Of a stretch of 26,853 bases of DNA, positions 9,092 to 16,440 are shown piece after piece (position 1 is the stretch's first letter; every line of letters begins with the position of its first letter). The stretch comes from Pseudomonadota bacterium. Its GTDB lineage: Bacteria; Pseudomonadota; Alphaproteobacteria; Micavibrionales; UBA2020. Where the stretch lies: contig JAEXMB010000080.1 of assembly GCA_023444705.1 (NCBI GenBank), positions 1 to 26,853 of the forward strand, in the 5' to 3' direction. A program made the translations under genes and the position numbers. Below the pieces are notes generated by a model. The model had not been told where the DNA came from and did no database searches. It saw only the letters and a list, made by a program, of their open reading frames with translations.

Positions 9092-9565
9092 ATGATGAAG
9101 AACTGGATGTTGAAGTTCATGAACTTCTGGCCGCCCTTTCTGGGGTCGGGCATCAAGGTCAAGCAGGTCGATGCGGATTTCCGCAACATCGACGTTGAAC
9201 TCAACATGCATTTCTGGACGCGCAATTACGTCGGTTCGCACTATGGCGGTTCGATCTATTCGATGACCGATCCGTTTTACATGCTGATGCTGATCCAAAA
9301 CCTCGGCAAGGATTACATCGTCTGGGACAAATCCGCCGAGGTGCGCTTTCTCAAGCCCGGCTACGGCAAGCTGACCGCGAATTTCAACCTGTCAGCAGAG
9401 CGTATCGCCGAGATCAAGAAGGCGGCAGACGAAAACTACAAGCACGAGCCGACCTTCACCGTGCAGATCAAGAACCAGCAGGGCGAGGTCGTGGCCGAGG
9501 TCGACAAGGTCATCTACGTGCGCCGCAAGGACCGCACCAAGAACGATCCGCCGCCCGCACCATGA
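9092..9565 (+). CDS. DUF4442 hotdog-fold protein (thioesterase-like)
   Basis: The 157-residue protein fits the DUF4442 group of the hotdog superfamily, whose characterised relatives are mainly acyl-CoA thioesterases. A WPPFLGSGIKVKQVDADFRNIDVEL-type opening is followed by NYVGSHYGGSIYSMTDPFYMLML, the central helix region, then SAEVRFLKPGYGKLTANF and a final strand VDKVIYVRRK. A catalytic residue cannot be assigned safely; DPFYMLM occupies the position where related proteins act. It starts 18 bases after valS and its stop overlaps the next start (ATGA). The link with valS is probably only positional. No substrate is proposed. Confidence 0.8.
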   Translation: MMKNWMLKFMNFWPPFLGSGIKVKQVDADFRNIDVELNMHFWTRNYVGSHYGGSIYSMTDPFYMLMLIQNLGKDYIVWDKSAEVRFLKPGYGKLTANFNLSAERIAEIKKAADENYKHEPTFTVQIKNQQGEVVAEVDKVIYVRRKDRTKNDPPPAP

Positions 9566-10218
9566 CGCCCTCCGGACAGTCATTGCTGACCCTGCCGTTC
9601 CGGCTGGAGCGCGCGGCACCGCCGTTTGAAGGTAACGACATCAAATACCCCGAAAGCCTCGCGCGGCATTTTATCGGCCTTTACAGCCGCAAGGGCCAGC
9701 GCGTGTTCGACCCTTTCGCAGGTCTTGGCACAACGCTGTTCGTGGCGGAAGAACTCGGGCGCAAAGCCTATGGGGTGGAAGCAGACCCGATGCGCCATGA
9801 ATGGGTGGCGGGGCAGCTTGATAACTGGATGGGGCTGACGTGCGGCGACAGTGCGCAAGTCGCGCGCATGGGTTTCGCCAAAATGGATTTCATCATGACC
9901 TCGCCGCCCTACATGCCGGTAACGGACAAATATAACCCGCTGGCGGGCGGCAATCCGGTGCAGGCGGGGTACGACCGCTACCTTAAGCGCATGGCGCTGA
10001 TCTTTGAGCGTCTGACGCAGGTTGCCAAACGCGGCGCACATTTGGTTGTGCATGTCGACAATATTCAGGGGCGGCGGTTTACGCCGCTGGTGCGCGACAT
10101 TGGCGCTGCCGTGGCGCGCTCATGGCGGCAAACCGACGAGGTGGTCGTGCAGTGGGACAAGACGCAAGGCTATACGCATTGCCTGATATTCACCAATCAC
10201 CCGACGGGAAACAAATAA
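9562..10218 (+). CDS. orphan DNA-methylase-like SAM methyltransferase (N4/N6 type)
   Basis: This 218-residue enzyme has the hallmarks of the amino-methyltransferase family (N6_N4_Mtase). Motif I is DPFAGLGTT (50-58), the SAM-ribose acid is in GVEADP (71-76), and the catalytic tetrapeptide is in TSPPY (113-117). Motif I comes before motif IV with only about 55 residues between and only about 100 after, so no separate target-recognition domain is apparent. No restriction endonuclease gene is nearby. The target could be DNA or RNA; TRM11-like RNA methylases share this order. It overlaps the DUF4442 gene by four bases and is followed one base later by the deoxyribosyltransferase-like gene, so all three are probably translated together. 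Confidence 0.75.
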   Translation: MTPSGQSLLTLPFRLERAAPPFEGNDIKYPESLARHFIGLYSRKGQRVFDPFAGLGTTLFVAEELGRKAYGVEADPMRHEWVAGQLDNWMGLTCGDSAQVARMGFAKMDFIMTSPPYMPVTDKYNPLAGGNPVQAGYDRYLKRMALIFERLTQVAKRGAHLVVHVDNIQGRRFTPLVRDIGAAVARSWRQTDEVVVQWDKTQGYTHCLIFTNHPTGNK

Positions 10219-10219
10219 G

Positions 10220-10690
10220 ATGATCGAAGTGCAGGCGCCGCACGCCTACGGCGAACATGGCGGTAAACCCAAAGTTTTTCTGGCGGGCAGCATTGAAATG
10301 GGCCGCGCCGCCGAGTGGCAGAAAAGGGTGGTGGAAGAAGTCAGCGACCTTGAGGTCGTCGTTCTCAACCCGCGCCGCAAGGATTGGGACAGCAGTTGGC
10401 AGCAAACCATCGACCATCCGCAATTCCGCGAGCAGGTGGAATGGGAGCTACAGGCGCTGGATGACAGCGACATCGTAGTCATGTATTTCGACCCAGAAAC
10501 CAAATCGCCGATCACCATGCTGGAACTTGGCGTGCATGCCGCAACGAATGCCGGCAAGGTGATCGTCTGCTGCCCCGAAGGATTTTGGCGCAAGGGCAAT
10601 ATCGACATCGTCTGCGCGCGCTACGGCGTGGCGCAGGCGGGGGACCTTGACGGCTTGATCGCGCAGCTGCGCGCACGGCTGACGGCATAA
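10220..10690 (+). CDS. nucleoside 2-deoxyribosyltransferase-like protein
   Basis: The 156-residue protein matches the small nucleoside 2-deoxyribosyltransferase-like family (Nuc_deoxyri_tr2 type). It has VFLAGSIE (19-26) at the first strand, NPRRKDWDSSW (50-60), the acidic DDSDIVVMYFD (81-91), and TMLELGVHA (99-107), where Glu102 matches the nucleophilic Glu of the enzyme family. Such enzymes move or remove the deoxyribose of nucleosides or nucleotides; some relatives are hydrolases. The substrate cannot be read here. It begins one base after the methyltransferase stop, and a strong hairpin follows the gene. Confidence 0.78.
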   Translation: MIEVQAPHAYGEHGGKPKVFLAGSIEMGRAAEWQKRVVEEVSDLEVVVLNPRRKDWDSSWQQTIDHPQFREQVEWELQALDDSDIVVMYFDPETKSPITMLELGVHAATNAGKVIVCCPEGFWRKGNIDIVCARYGVAQAGDLDGLIAQLRARLTA

Positions 10691-10695
10691 AGCAA

Positions 10696-10726
10696 ACACC
10701 GCCGCCCGGGTGAAAGGCGGCGGTGT
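10696..10726. terminator. hairpin between convergent genes, likely bidirectional terminator
   Basis: ACACCGCCGCC (10696-10706) and GGCGGCGGTGT (10716-10726) form a perfect 11-bp stem with a 9-base loop. On the plus strand it is followed by CTGGTTATC, without a good T-run; on the minus strand by TTGCTTT. It sits between the ends of the deoxyribosyltransferase-like gene and hsp20. Confidence 0.6.
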
Positions 10727-10751
10727 CTGGTTATCGGGCAAGCGGGAGGGA

Positions 10752-11222
10752 TCAGCCTGCCTTGGCTTTGCTTTCGATCAGCGTATCCTTGCCGTCCGCA
10801 GATTTGATTTCAATCTTGCGGGGTTTTGCGGCCTCGGGCACTTCGCGGACCAGATTGATGGTCAGCAAGCCGTTGCTGAGGTCGGCCGATGTTACCTTGA
10901 TATGGTCGGCCAGCTGGAAGCGGCGCTCGAACGCGCGCTCGGCGATACCGCGGTGCAGGTAGGTCACCCCGTCGGCATTGGCGTCCTTGCCGGCGATGCG
11001 GCCAGATACGGTCAGCTGGTTTTCCTGGCTAACGATGTCGATGTCGTTTTCGCCAAAACCCGCGACCGCCATTGTGATGCGGTATTCATCGTCGGTCAGT
11101 TTCACGATGTTATAGGGCGGATAGGCGGCCTGATCGTTGAGCATGCCGGTTTCCAGCATGCGCGACAGGCGGTCGAAACCGACGGTTGAACGGAACAGGG
11201 GGGAAAAGTCGAAGTTGGTCAT
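10752..11222 (-). CDS. small heat shock protein, Hsp20/IbpA family
   Basis: This 156-residue holdase chaperone keeps unfolding proteins from aggregating. The N-terminal arm (TNFDFSPLFRSTVGFDRLSRML) is typical of IbpA-like class A proteins. The alpha-crystallin domain follows (about 37-130), with NIVKLTDDEYRITMAVAGFGENDI and a YLHRGIAERAFERRFQLADHI stretch, and GLLTINLVREVPEA near its end. The C-terminal IEI is the I-x-I motif that packs against a neighbouring subunit. ATG 11222 is chosen over an in-frame TTG at 11243 because GGAGG lies just before it at 11231-11235. The leader has a ROSE-like thermometer, which implies heat control of translation. Confidence 0.93.
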   Translation of the reverse strand: MTNFDFSPLFRSTVGFDRLSRMLETGMLNDQAAYPPYNIVKLTDDEYRITMAVAGFGENDIDIVSQENQLTVSGRIAGKDANADGVTYLHRGIAERAFERRFQLADHIKVTSADLSNGLLTINLVREVPEAAKPRKIEIKSADGKDTLIESKAKAG

Positions 11223-11344
11223 TGTGATATCCTCCACGAGCAATATCAGTTGCGATAAAGGATCACCGCAAAACGTCCGTTTGAAACCCGGGCATTGCGG
11301 CGGATCCGAACCATGAAGCCCCCGTTGCGGGCAGCTTCATGGTT
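11223..11344 (-). promoter_or_regulatory. ROSE-like RNA thermometer in the hsp20 leader
   Basis: Read on the minus strand, TTGCT (11243-11239) can pair with AGGA (11233-11230), the end of the GGAGGA ribosome site, with T-A, T-G, a bulged G, C-G and T-A. GATA (11247-11244) and TATC (11229-11226) extend the stem. This UUGCU/AGGA pairing with one bulged G is the conserved core of ROSE thermometers. A second hairpin (TTGCG/CGCAA, 11250-11271) and a larger one (11309-11344) lie upstream, as in multi-hairpin ROSE leaders. No clear heat-shock sigma promoter is seen, so the transcript start is unknown. Confidence 0.75.
11309..11344. other. strong hairpin upstream of hsp20
   Basis: AACCATGAAGC (11309-11319) and GCTTCATGGTT (11334-11344) form an 11-bp stem, and CCCG/CGGG (11321-11324, 11328-11331) forms an inner stem. 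Neither strand has a T-run after it, so it is more likely the first hairpin of the hsp20 leader than a terminator. Confidence 0.5.
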
Positions 11345-11384
11345 TCTACGCACGGGCGCGGGGGCCGGATCACTCAAAAACGGC

Positions 11385-11419
11385 AAAAAAAAGCCACCCG
11401 ATGAAGGGTGGCCTTTTTT
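11385..11419 (-). terminator. intrinsic terminator of rpmE
   Basis: On the minus strand GGGTGGC, the loop TTCATC, and GCCACCC reversed (11412-11406 with 11399-11393) form a 7-bp GC stem followed by eight T residues (11392-11385). The plus strand also has a T-rich tail after 11413, so it could work in both directions. It lies 20 bases or so after the rpmE stop. Confidence 0.85.
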
Positions 11420-11439
11420 CTTCTTTTGGGAAGAAAGTC

Positions 11440-11682
11440 TTATTTCTCGTTGCTTTCGTGGGCAGCGATACCAAGACCGGCATACTTGTTGCCGAACTTG
11501 GCCAGGCGGCCTTTTTCAACGATGCGCGCAGCGCCGCCGGTCCATGCCGGATGGTTCAGGGGATCGATGTCCAGACGCATAACGTCGCCCGGTTTGCCCC
11601 AGCAGCTGCGGGTGGTGTATTCGGTACCATCGGTCATCACGACTTTGATTTCGTGGTAATCGGGGTGGATGCTGTCTTTCAT
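11440..11682 (-). CDS. rpmE: 50S ribosomal protein bL31, zinc-free type
   Basis: The 80-residue protein begins MKDSIHPDYHEIKVVMTDG, followed by YTTRSCWGKPGDVMRLDIDPLNHPAWTGG, the typical bL31 core that bridges the ribosomal subunits. The zinc-binding cysteines of the C-plus form (two near residue 16-18 and a CxxC near 37-40) are missing; the only cysteine is near residue 28. That is usual for alphaproteobacteria and means it should not store zinc. ATG 11682 is chosen because GGAG lies at 11694-11691 and family members start here; a longer open frame to 11763 has no conserved sequence. The leader contains a stem-loop at 11700-11729, and a terminator follows. Confidence 0.95.
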   Translation of the reverse strand: MKDSIHPDYHEIKVVMTDGTEYTTRSCWGKPGDVMRLDIDPLNHPAWTGGAARIVEKGRLAKFGNKYAGLGIAAHESNEK

Positions 11683-11699
11683 GGCTCTATCTCCGCTTG

Positions 11700-11729
11700 C
11701 GGTCGTGCGGGCGCCATTGCCCCCGACCG
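11700..11729 (-). promoter_or_regulatory. stem-loop in the rpmE leader
   Basis: CGGTCG (11700-11705) pairs with CGACCG (11724-11729), and inside it GGGC (11709-11712) pairs with GCCC (11719-11722) around a 6-base loop. It ends a few bases before the ribosome-binding site of rpmE. Ribosomal protein leaders often carry autoregulatory structures; that this one does is only a guess. Confidence 0.35.
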
Positions 11730-11828
11730 GTGAATCTTTACAGAAGTGGTTTTTTACTCGCAAAACCGCCCCCGCGCAAGGGATTTATTGACTTTCCGGC
11801 AAAAGGGCGCATTCTGAAAGCGTCGGGT

Positions 11829-11846
11829 TATATATTTACATAATTT
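11829..11846. promoter_or_regulatory. AT-rich divergent promoter zone between rpmE and the ABC exporter
   Basis: A run of TATATATTTACATAATTT stands out from GC-rich surroundings. On the minus strand TTGTTG (11857-11852) lies 16 bases before TATATA, a plausible promoter for rpmE. For the plus strand several -10-like matches exist but no good -35, so assignment to the exporter gene is weak. Confidence 0.3.
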
Positions 11847-11867
11847 GACACAACAAAGAGATATCCG

Positions 11868-13676
11868 ATGCCAAACGACACCCCTGAAAATACGAGGATT
11901 TTGCCTCCCGACAGCCCGGCCTCCGCGGCGGGTACTGCGGGTGCGCCGGGGGCGCTCGGGCTGCTCTGGCCCTTGTTGCAGCCGTATAAATGGACGCTTG
12001 CGGGGGGGGTACTGGCGATGGCCCTGTCGGCGGGCACCATGCTCGGCATCGGCTGGGGGCTTAAAAACATCGTCGATCATGGCCTGTCCGATGGCTCCGG
12101 CTCGGTCCTCAATCAGGCTCTGCTGGTTTTGCTTGGTGTGATTATCGTCATGGCAGGGGCCAGTTTTGCGCGCCTGAACCTTGTCTACCGCGTGGCCGAG
12201 CGCGTGACGGCGGACCTGCGCAAAAAGGTCTATACCCATCTGCTGACGCTTGATCCGGCCTTTTTCGACAGCGTCAAAAGCGGTGACCAGATCAGCCGTA
12301 TCAACGCCGATACCACCGTGTTGCAACTGGTCATCACCAGCAACCTGCCGTCGACGTTCCGCCACGCGCTGATGTTGCTGGGCGGCATCATCATGCTGTT
12401 CATGGTCAGCCCCGCGATGACGGGCATGGCACTGATCGCAGTCCCCGTGCTGGTCTTCCCCGCGATCTATTTCGGCCGCCGCGTACGTGCCAAGTCGCGC
12501 GATGCGCAAAGCCGTCTGGGCGACATCACGGCCTATGGCCATGAAACCGTGATGGGCATGCAGACCATCCAGTCTTTCGGCTACGAGCCTGTTGCGGCGG
12601 ATGAATTCGCACGCCTTGCCAATGACGCTTACGATACGGCGCTGCGCTATATCAAGGTGCGCGCGGTGCTGACTGCATTTGTGATCGCCGTTGTTTTTGG
12701 CGCCATCGGTCTGCTGTTGTGGTCGGGCGGGCACAAGGTGCTTGCGGGCGAGATGACGGGCGGGGAGTTATCGGCCTTCATCTTTTATGCCGCCGTCGTC
12801 GCAGGTGCTGTGACCGCGATCAGCGAAGCGATGAGTGATTTCAACCGCGCCAGCGGTGCTGCCGACCGCATCGCGCAATTGCTGGCGGCACGTTCGGGCC
12901 TGCGCACGGCGGGGCAGGCGCAAGATTTACCAGTGGTGACGCACGGCGACATCGCATTTAATAACGTCAGTTTTTCCTACCCGAGCCGCAGCGACACCCG
13001 TGCGCTCGACGATGTCACCTTTGCTGTCGCGGCGGGCGAAAGCGTGGCTATCGTGGGGCCAAGCGGTGCCGGAAAATCAACGGTGTTCCATCTGTTGCAA
13101 CGCTTTTTCGATCCCGCCAGCGGCAACATCGCCATTGACGGCCATGACATCACCGCCTACGAGCCGCGCAGCGTGCGCCGCAGTTATGCCGTGGTGGCGC
13201 AGGACCCGATGATTTTCTCGCTGAGCGTTGCCGACAATATCCGCCTTGGCCGCCCCGACGCGACAATGGAAGACGTCTATGCGGCCGCACGCGAGGCGCA
13301 GGCTGATGAATTTATCCGCGCCTTGCCGCAGGGCTATGACACCTTGGTGGGCGAACGTGGCAACAGGCTGTCCGGCGGCCAGCGCCAGCGGCTGGCGATT
13401 GCCCGCGCGCTCTTGAAAAATCCGCGTATCCTGTTGCTGGATGAAGCGACCGCCGCACTGGATGCCGCCAATGAACTGGCGGTGCATCAGGCATTGCGTC
13501 GTTTGATGCAGGGGCGCACCACGCTGATCATCGCACACCGCCTGTCGACCGTGCGCGAGGCCGACCGCATCATCGTTCTCGATCAAGGACGCGTGGTGGC
13601 ACAGGGCAGTCATGAGCAACTTTACGGGCAGAACAGCCTTTATACCCATCTGGCTGGATTGCAGCTGGCGGCCTAA
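11868..13676 (+). CDS. ABC exporter half-transporter, MsbA/multidrug type
   Basis: A 602-residue fusion of six membrane helices and an ATPase, the layout of MsbA and bacterial multidrug exporters that work as homodimers. A 30-residue Pro/Ala-rich cytoplasmic lead is followed by the membrane domain (about 35-330) and the nucleotide-binding domain (about 355-600). The latter has Walker A GPSGAGKST near 396-404, the signature LSGGQRQRLAIARAL near 501, Walker B ILLLDEATAALD near 521, and the His switch in IIAHRLSTV. A role in lipid A flipping is possible given the lipid A genes in the window, but they are 8 kb away and the family is broad. The stop is four bases from the convergent OmpA-domain gene. 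Confidence 0.92.
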   Translation: MPNDTPENTRILPPDSPASAAGTAGAPGALGLLWPLLQPYKWTLAGGVLAMALSAGTMLGIGWGLKNIVDHGLSDGSGSVLNQALLVLLGVIIVMAGASFARLNLVYRVAERVTADLRKKVYTHLLTLDPAFFDSVKSGDQISRINADTTVLQLVITSNLPSTFRHALMLLGGIIMLFMVSPAMTGMALIAVPVLVFPAIYFGRRVRAKSRDAQSRLGDITAYGHETVMGMQTIQSFGYEPVAADEFARLANDAYDTALRYIKVRAVLTAFVIAVVFGAIGLLLWSGGHKVLAGEMTGGELSAFIFYAAVVAGAVTAISEAMSDFNRASGAADRIAQLLAARSGLRTAGQAQDLPVVTHGDIAFNNVSFSYPSRSDTRALDDVTFAVAAGESVAIVGPSGAGKSTVFHLLQRFFDPASGNIAIDGHDITAYEPRSVRRSYAVVAQDPMIFSLSVADNIRLGRPDATMEDVYAAAREAQADEFIRALPQGYDTLVGERGNRLSGGQRQRLAIARALLKNPRILLLDEATAALDAANELAVHQALRRLMQGRTTLIIAHRLSTVREADRIIVLDQGRVVAQGSHEQLYGQNSLYTHLAGLQLAA

Positions 13677-13680
13677 ATTT

Positions 13681-14994
13681 TCAGGGGACCAGAACAAGGT
13701 CGACGCGGTCAAGCGAGGCGCTTTGATCTGTGCTGTCGTTGCCCATGCCGCGCACATCCACGCGCGAGGGCTTGATGCCTTTATCCATTAAATAGGCGCG
13801 CACCGCGAGCGCGCGGCTGACCGACAGGCGGCGCGCGCTGGCGCGGCTGGCGTCGGTGCCGCTGGCATAGCCTTTGATGACAAGGCGGCTGTTCTCGTTA
13901 CTGCCAAGCAGATCCGCAATGCGGTCGATTTCCTGATGCATATGGTCGTCAAGCGTGACGTTGCTGGCGGCAAAGGCGATGCTGCCGCTGACGCTGTCAT
14001 GTGTCTCTGCCACAGGCGGTGGCACAAGCGGCGGTGCGGCGTCGTCGGACATGGGGATCGGCGCATCAATGGACAGCGCGGCCAGATCGACATTGCCATC
14101 CTGTGCCGCTGTCGCGTGTTGCTGGCGCGGCGGCAGGGTGTAGAGATCGTCGATCACCATCTCGGCGGATTTTTTGACTTCCGGGGGTGGCGTCATGTCG
14201 ACGGCAGCGGTCATCACGGGTGAAAGATCGGCGACGGCAGGTGCGGCAACAGGGGCGGTCGTGGACGCAGCGCGAATGAAATCGGGCTTGGGTTGCGGCT
14301 TTTGATCTGATTTGTTCTCTGGCGCAAGGCTTAGAACGGCAGGCTTATGTACGGGTTTTTGCACAGGTGCAGGTTTGGCGCGCGCTGGCAATACGGCTGT
14401 GCGCGGCACAGGCTCGCGGATGTCGCTGGTGACGTTGATCGCGGGCATTTCAACGCCATCTGCCTGCATCATTTCGGCCTCGGCCTCGACCACCACGGGC
14501 AGGCCGCCATCGATAGCGGCAGGTGCTGTGGGTTTAAATACGCGCGCCGGAACCGTGCGGGGATTTTCTGGCGCGGGCTTGGGCGGCTTGATGAGCGCGG
14601 GCGGGCTGAAGGGCGAGGGTGCGGATGCACCGATATAGGGATTGGCGCCTTCAAGTTCGATGCGCTCGACCACGCGGCGGTTTTCGTACGGTGAGGGGAT
14701 GGGCGGCAGTGGTGCGCGCTCGACCGGTGTGGCTGGTACCGCGGCGGTGATCGGCGGCGGAAATCCTGCGCCGTTAAATGCGGGTGGCGGTGCCAGTGGC
14801 TGTTGCTGGTAGCCTTGCGGATAAGCAGGGCGCGGCTGTGAGACGGGCGCTTGCGCGGGATCTTCAAGTACGCTGAGGTCGACTTCGACCTCGGGCTTTT
14901 GCGGGCCTTGATAGAAATATTGCGCCTGTGCGGGCGGGCAAAGGGCGATCAGCAGGGCCGCACCAGCCAGCAGTGAAGATGTCACCACCCGCAT
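13681..14994 (-). CDS. exported OmpA-C-domain protein with long Pro/Ala-rich linker
   Basis: This 437-residue protein starts with a signal peptide (MRVVTSSLLAGAALLIALCPPAQAQ, cleavage near residue 25). A long low-complexity Pro/Ala/Val linker follows to about residue 325. The last 105 residues form an OmpA-like peptidoglycan-binding domain: GSIAFAASNVTLDDHMHQEIDRIADLL, LVIKGYASGTDASRASARRLSVSRALAVRAYL, then RVDVRGMGND. It may tie the envelope to the cell wall. It lacks the N-terminal barrel of OmpA. ATG 14994 is chosen because it gives the signal peptide and lies 13 bases after the SuhB stop; an upstream in-frame start at 15141 would lie inside that gene. No terminator is seen after it. Confidence 0.85.
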   Translation of the reverse strand: MRVVTSSLLAGAALLIALCPPAQAQYFYQGPQKPEVEVDLSVLEDPAQAPVSQPRPAYPQGYQQQPLAPPPAFNGAGFPPPITAAVPATPVERAPLPPIPSPYENRRVVERIELEGANPYIGASAPSPFSPPALIKPPKPAPENPRTVPARVFKPTAPAAIDGGLPVVVEAEAEMMQADGVEMPAINVTSDIREPVPRTAVLPARAKPAPVQKPVHKPAVLSLAPENKSDQKPQPKPDFIRAASTTAPVAAPAVADLSPVMTAAVDMTPPPEVKKSAEMVIDDLYTLPPRQQHATAAQDGNVDLAALSIDAPIPMSDDAAPPLVPPPVAETHDSVSGSIAFAASNVTLDDHMHQEIDRIADLLGSNENSRLVIKGYASGTDASRASARRLSVSRALAVRAYLMDKGIKPSRVDVRGMGNDSTDQSASLDRVDLVLVP

Positions 14995-15007
14995 GGCGCG
15001 CGGGCCG

Positions 15008-15808
15008 CTATTGCGCGGCAGCGGCGGCCTTGACCGCCGAGCCGCTGATTGCGCGCAACAGGTCGCCGTGCAGGCTGGCGTTGGCGGCAAGGATGCCGTT
15101 GCCAAAGACAACATTGCTGCCGCCTTTAAGCTCGGTTGCAATACCGCGCGCCTCGCGCACGATCAGCGCGCCTGCTGCTTTGTCCCACGGCTTGAGGCCG
15201 TTTTCAAAATAGGCGTCAAAGCGGCCAGTAGCGACATAGCATAGGTCAAGGCAGGCCGAGCCGTAGGAGCGCACGCCCGCGCCCAGCTTGAGCAGTGCGT
15301 CAACGGCGTTTTGCGTTTCGGGGAAGATGCCAGCAGTGATAACGCTGTCGGCCAGGTTCTTGCGCGCAGATACCTGGATGCGGCGGTTGTTCATCATCGC
15401 GCCCAGGCCTTTTTCGGCCCAGAAGGTCTCGTTTTTGATCGGGTCGTGGACCACACCGGCGATAATCTCGTTGTTGCGCTCAAGCGCGATCGCCACGCAC
15501 CAGTGCGGGATGCCGTGCAGGAAGTTGGTGGTGCCATCCAGCGGGTCGACGATGAAGCGGTGTTCGCCGTCGCTGCCTTTGACCTCGCCGCCTTCCTCGA
15601 GCAGGAAGCTATAGTTCGGGCGGCCTTTTTCAAGGATTTCGCGCACGATCTTCTCGGCTTTGTGGTCAGCGTTGGAAACGAAATCGCCGGGGCCTTTGCG
15701 GCTGACCTGCAGGTTTTCAACCTCGCCGAAGTCGCGGATGAGCGAGCGGCCCGCCTTTTCGGCGGCGTCGACCATGACGTTCAAATGCGGAGAGCGGCGG
15801 ACGGACAT
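15008..15808 (-). CDS. suhB: inositol-1-monophosphatase family protein (SuhB type)
   Basis: The 266-residue protein belongs to the Mg-dependent inositol monophosphatase family. Metal ligands are visible as Glu71 in LLEEGG and as Asp88 and Asp91 in DPLDGTTNF (88-96). The second signature, KPWDKAAGALIVREARG, supplies the last Asp. Family members hydrolyse inositol phosphates or related sugar phosphates; SuhB also acts in rRNA transcription antitermination in E. coli. Which of these matters here is unknown. It follows efp by 44 bases and precedes the OmpA-domain gene by 13, so it sits inside an operon. The C-terminal run SAVKAAAAAQ is low complexity. Confidence 0.9.
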   Translation of the reverse strand: MSVRRSPHLNVMVDAAEKAGRSLIRDFGEVENLQVSRKGPGDFVSNADHKAEKIVREILEKGRPNYSFLLEEGGEVKGSDGEHRFIVDPLDGTTNFLHGIPHWCVAIALERNNEIIAGVVHDPIKNETFWAEKGLGAMMNNRRIQVSARKNLADSVITAGIFPETQNAVDALLKLGAGVRSYGSACLDLCYVATGRFDAYFENGLKPWDKAAGALIVREARGIATELKGGSNVVFGNGILAANASLHGDLLRAISGSAVKAAAAAQ

Positions 15809-15852
15809 GAAAGTTCCTGCAGGTTCAGTAGCAAAAAGGCGTGTGGTATAGC

Positions 15853-16422
15853 TTAGTCTTTGGCGCGTTCGACGTAGGACGCGTCTTCGGTACGCACGAC
15901 GATGCGCGTGCCGCTTTCGATGTGCGGCGGCACCATAACGCGCGCGCCGTTTTCAAGAACAGCGGGCTTGTACGACGACGATGCGGTCTGGCCTTTCACC
16001 ACGGGGTCTGCCTCGGTGATCGTCATGGTGACGGTTTCGGGCAGCTTGACGGACAGCGGTTTGCCGTCGGTCATCGACATCTGGCAGATCATGCCGTCTT
16101 GCAGGAACTGCGCGGGTTCGCCGATCAGCTCTTTGCTGACGATGATCTGCTCGTAGTTCTCGACGTTCATGAAGGTGTAGTCGTCTTCGTTGGCAAAGAG
16201 GAACTGGAATTCTTCTTCGTCCACGCGCACGCGCTCAACCATGTCATGGGTGGCAAAACGGATGTCCATCTTGTTGCCCTGTTTGATGTCGCGCATGACG
16301 ACCTGTGCGACGGCCGCACCTTTACCGGGCGAACGGAGTTCGTTTTCGAGGACGACCCAGAGCTTCTCGTTGTATTCGACAACCATGCCTTTACGCAGAG
16401 TGTTGGCGGCGACTTTCGTCAT
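15853..16422 (-). CDS. efp: elongation factor P
   Basis: EF-P rescues ribosomes stalled at polyproline stretches. The 189 residues match the normal length, with the KOW-like N domain (1-65), the OB domain (about 66-128) and the C-terminal OB domain with the signature GLPLSVKLPETV-like KPLSVKLPETVTMTITEADP and the ending ENGARVMVPPHIESGTRIVVRTEDASYVERAK. The modified tip residue is present as Lys34 in RSPGKGAA. No epmA or epmB modification gene lies in this window. It begins 18 bases after the DUF721 stop, in the same operon. The region carries proline-rich proteins (AsmA tail, OmpA linker), which would depend on EF-P, though that is not specific. Confidence 0.97.
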   Translation of the reverse strand: MTKVAANTLRKGMVVEYNEKLWVVLENELRSPGKGAAVAQVVMRDIKQGNKMDIRFATHDMVERVRVDEEEFQFLFANEDDYTFMNVENYEQIIVSKELIGEPAQFLQDGMICQMSMTDGKPLSVKLPETVTMTITEADPVVKGQTASSSYKPAVLENGARVMVPPHIESGTRIVVRTEDASYVERAKD

Positions 16423-16440
16423 TGATGCATTCCTGTTAAA

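Noticed and set aside
9562..10218. Restriction-modification system around the orphan methylase
   Set aside because: No endonuclease or specificity gene is present in the flanking genes.
11341..11400. Heat-shock sigma (RpoH) promoter for hsp20
   Set aside because: No -35/-10 pair with the right spacing was found; TTTTTGAG and CCCCCGCG are too close together.
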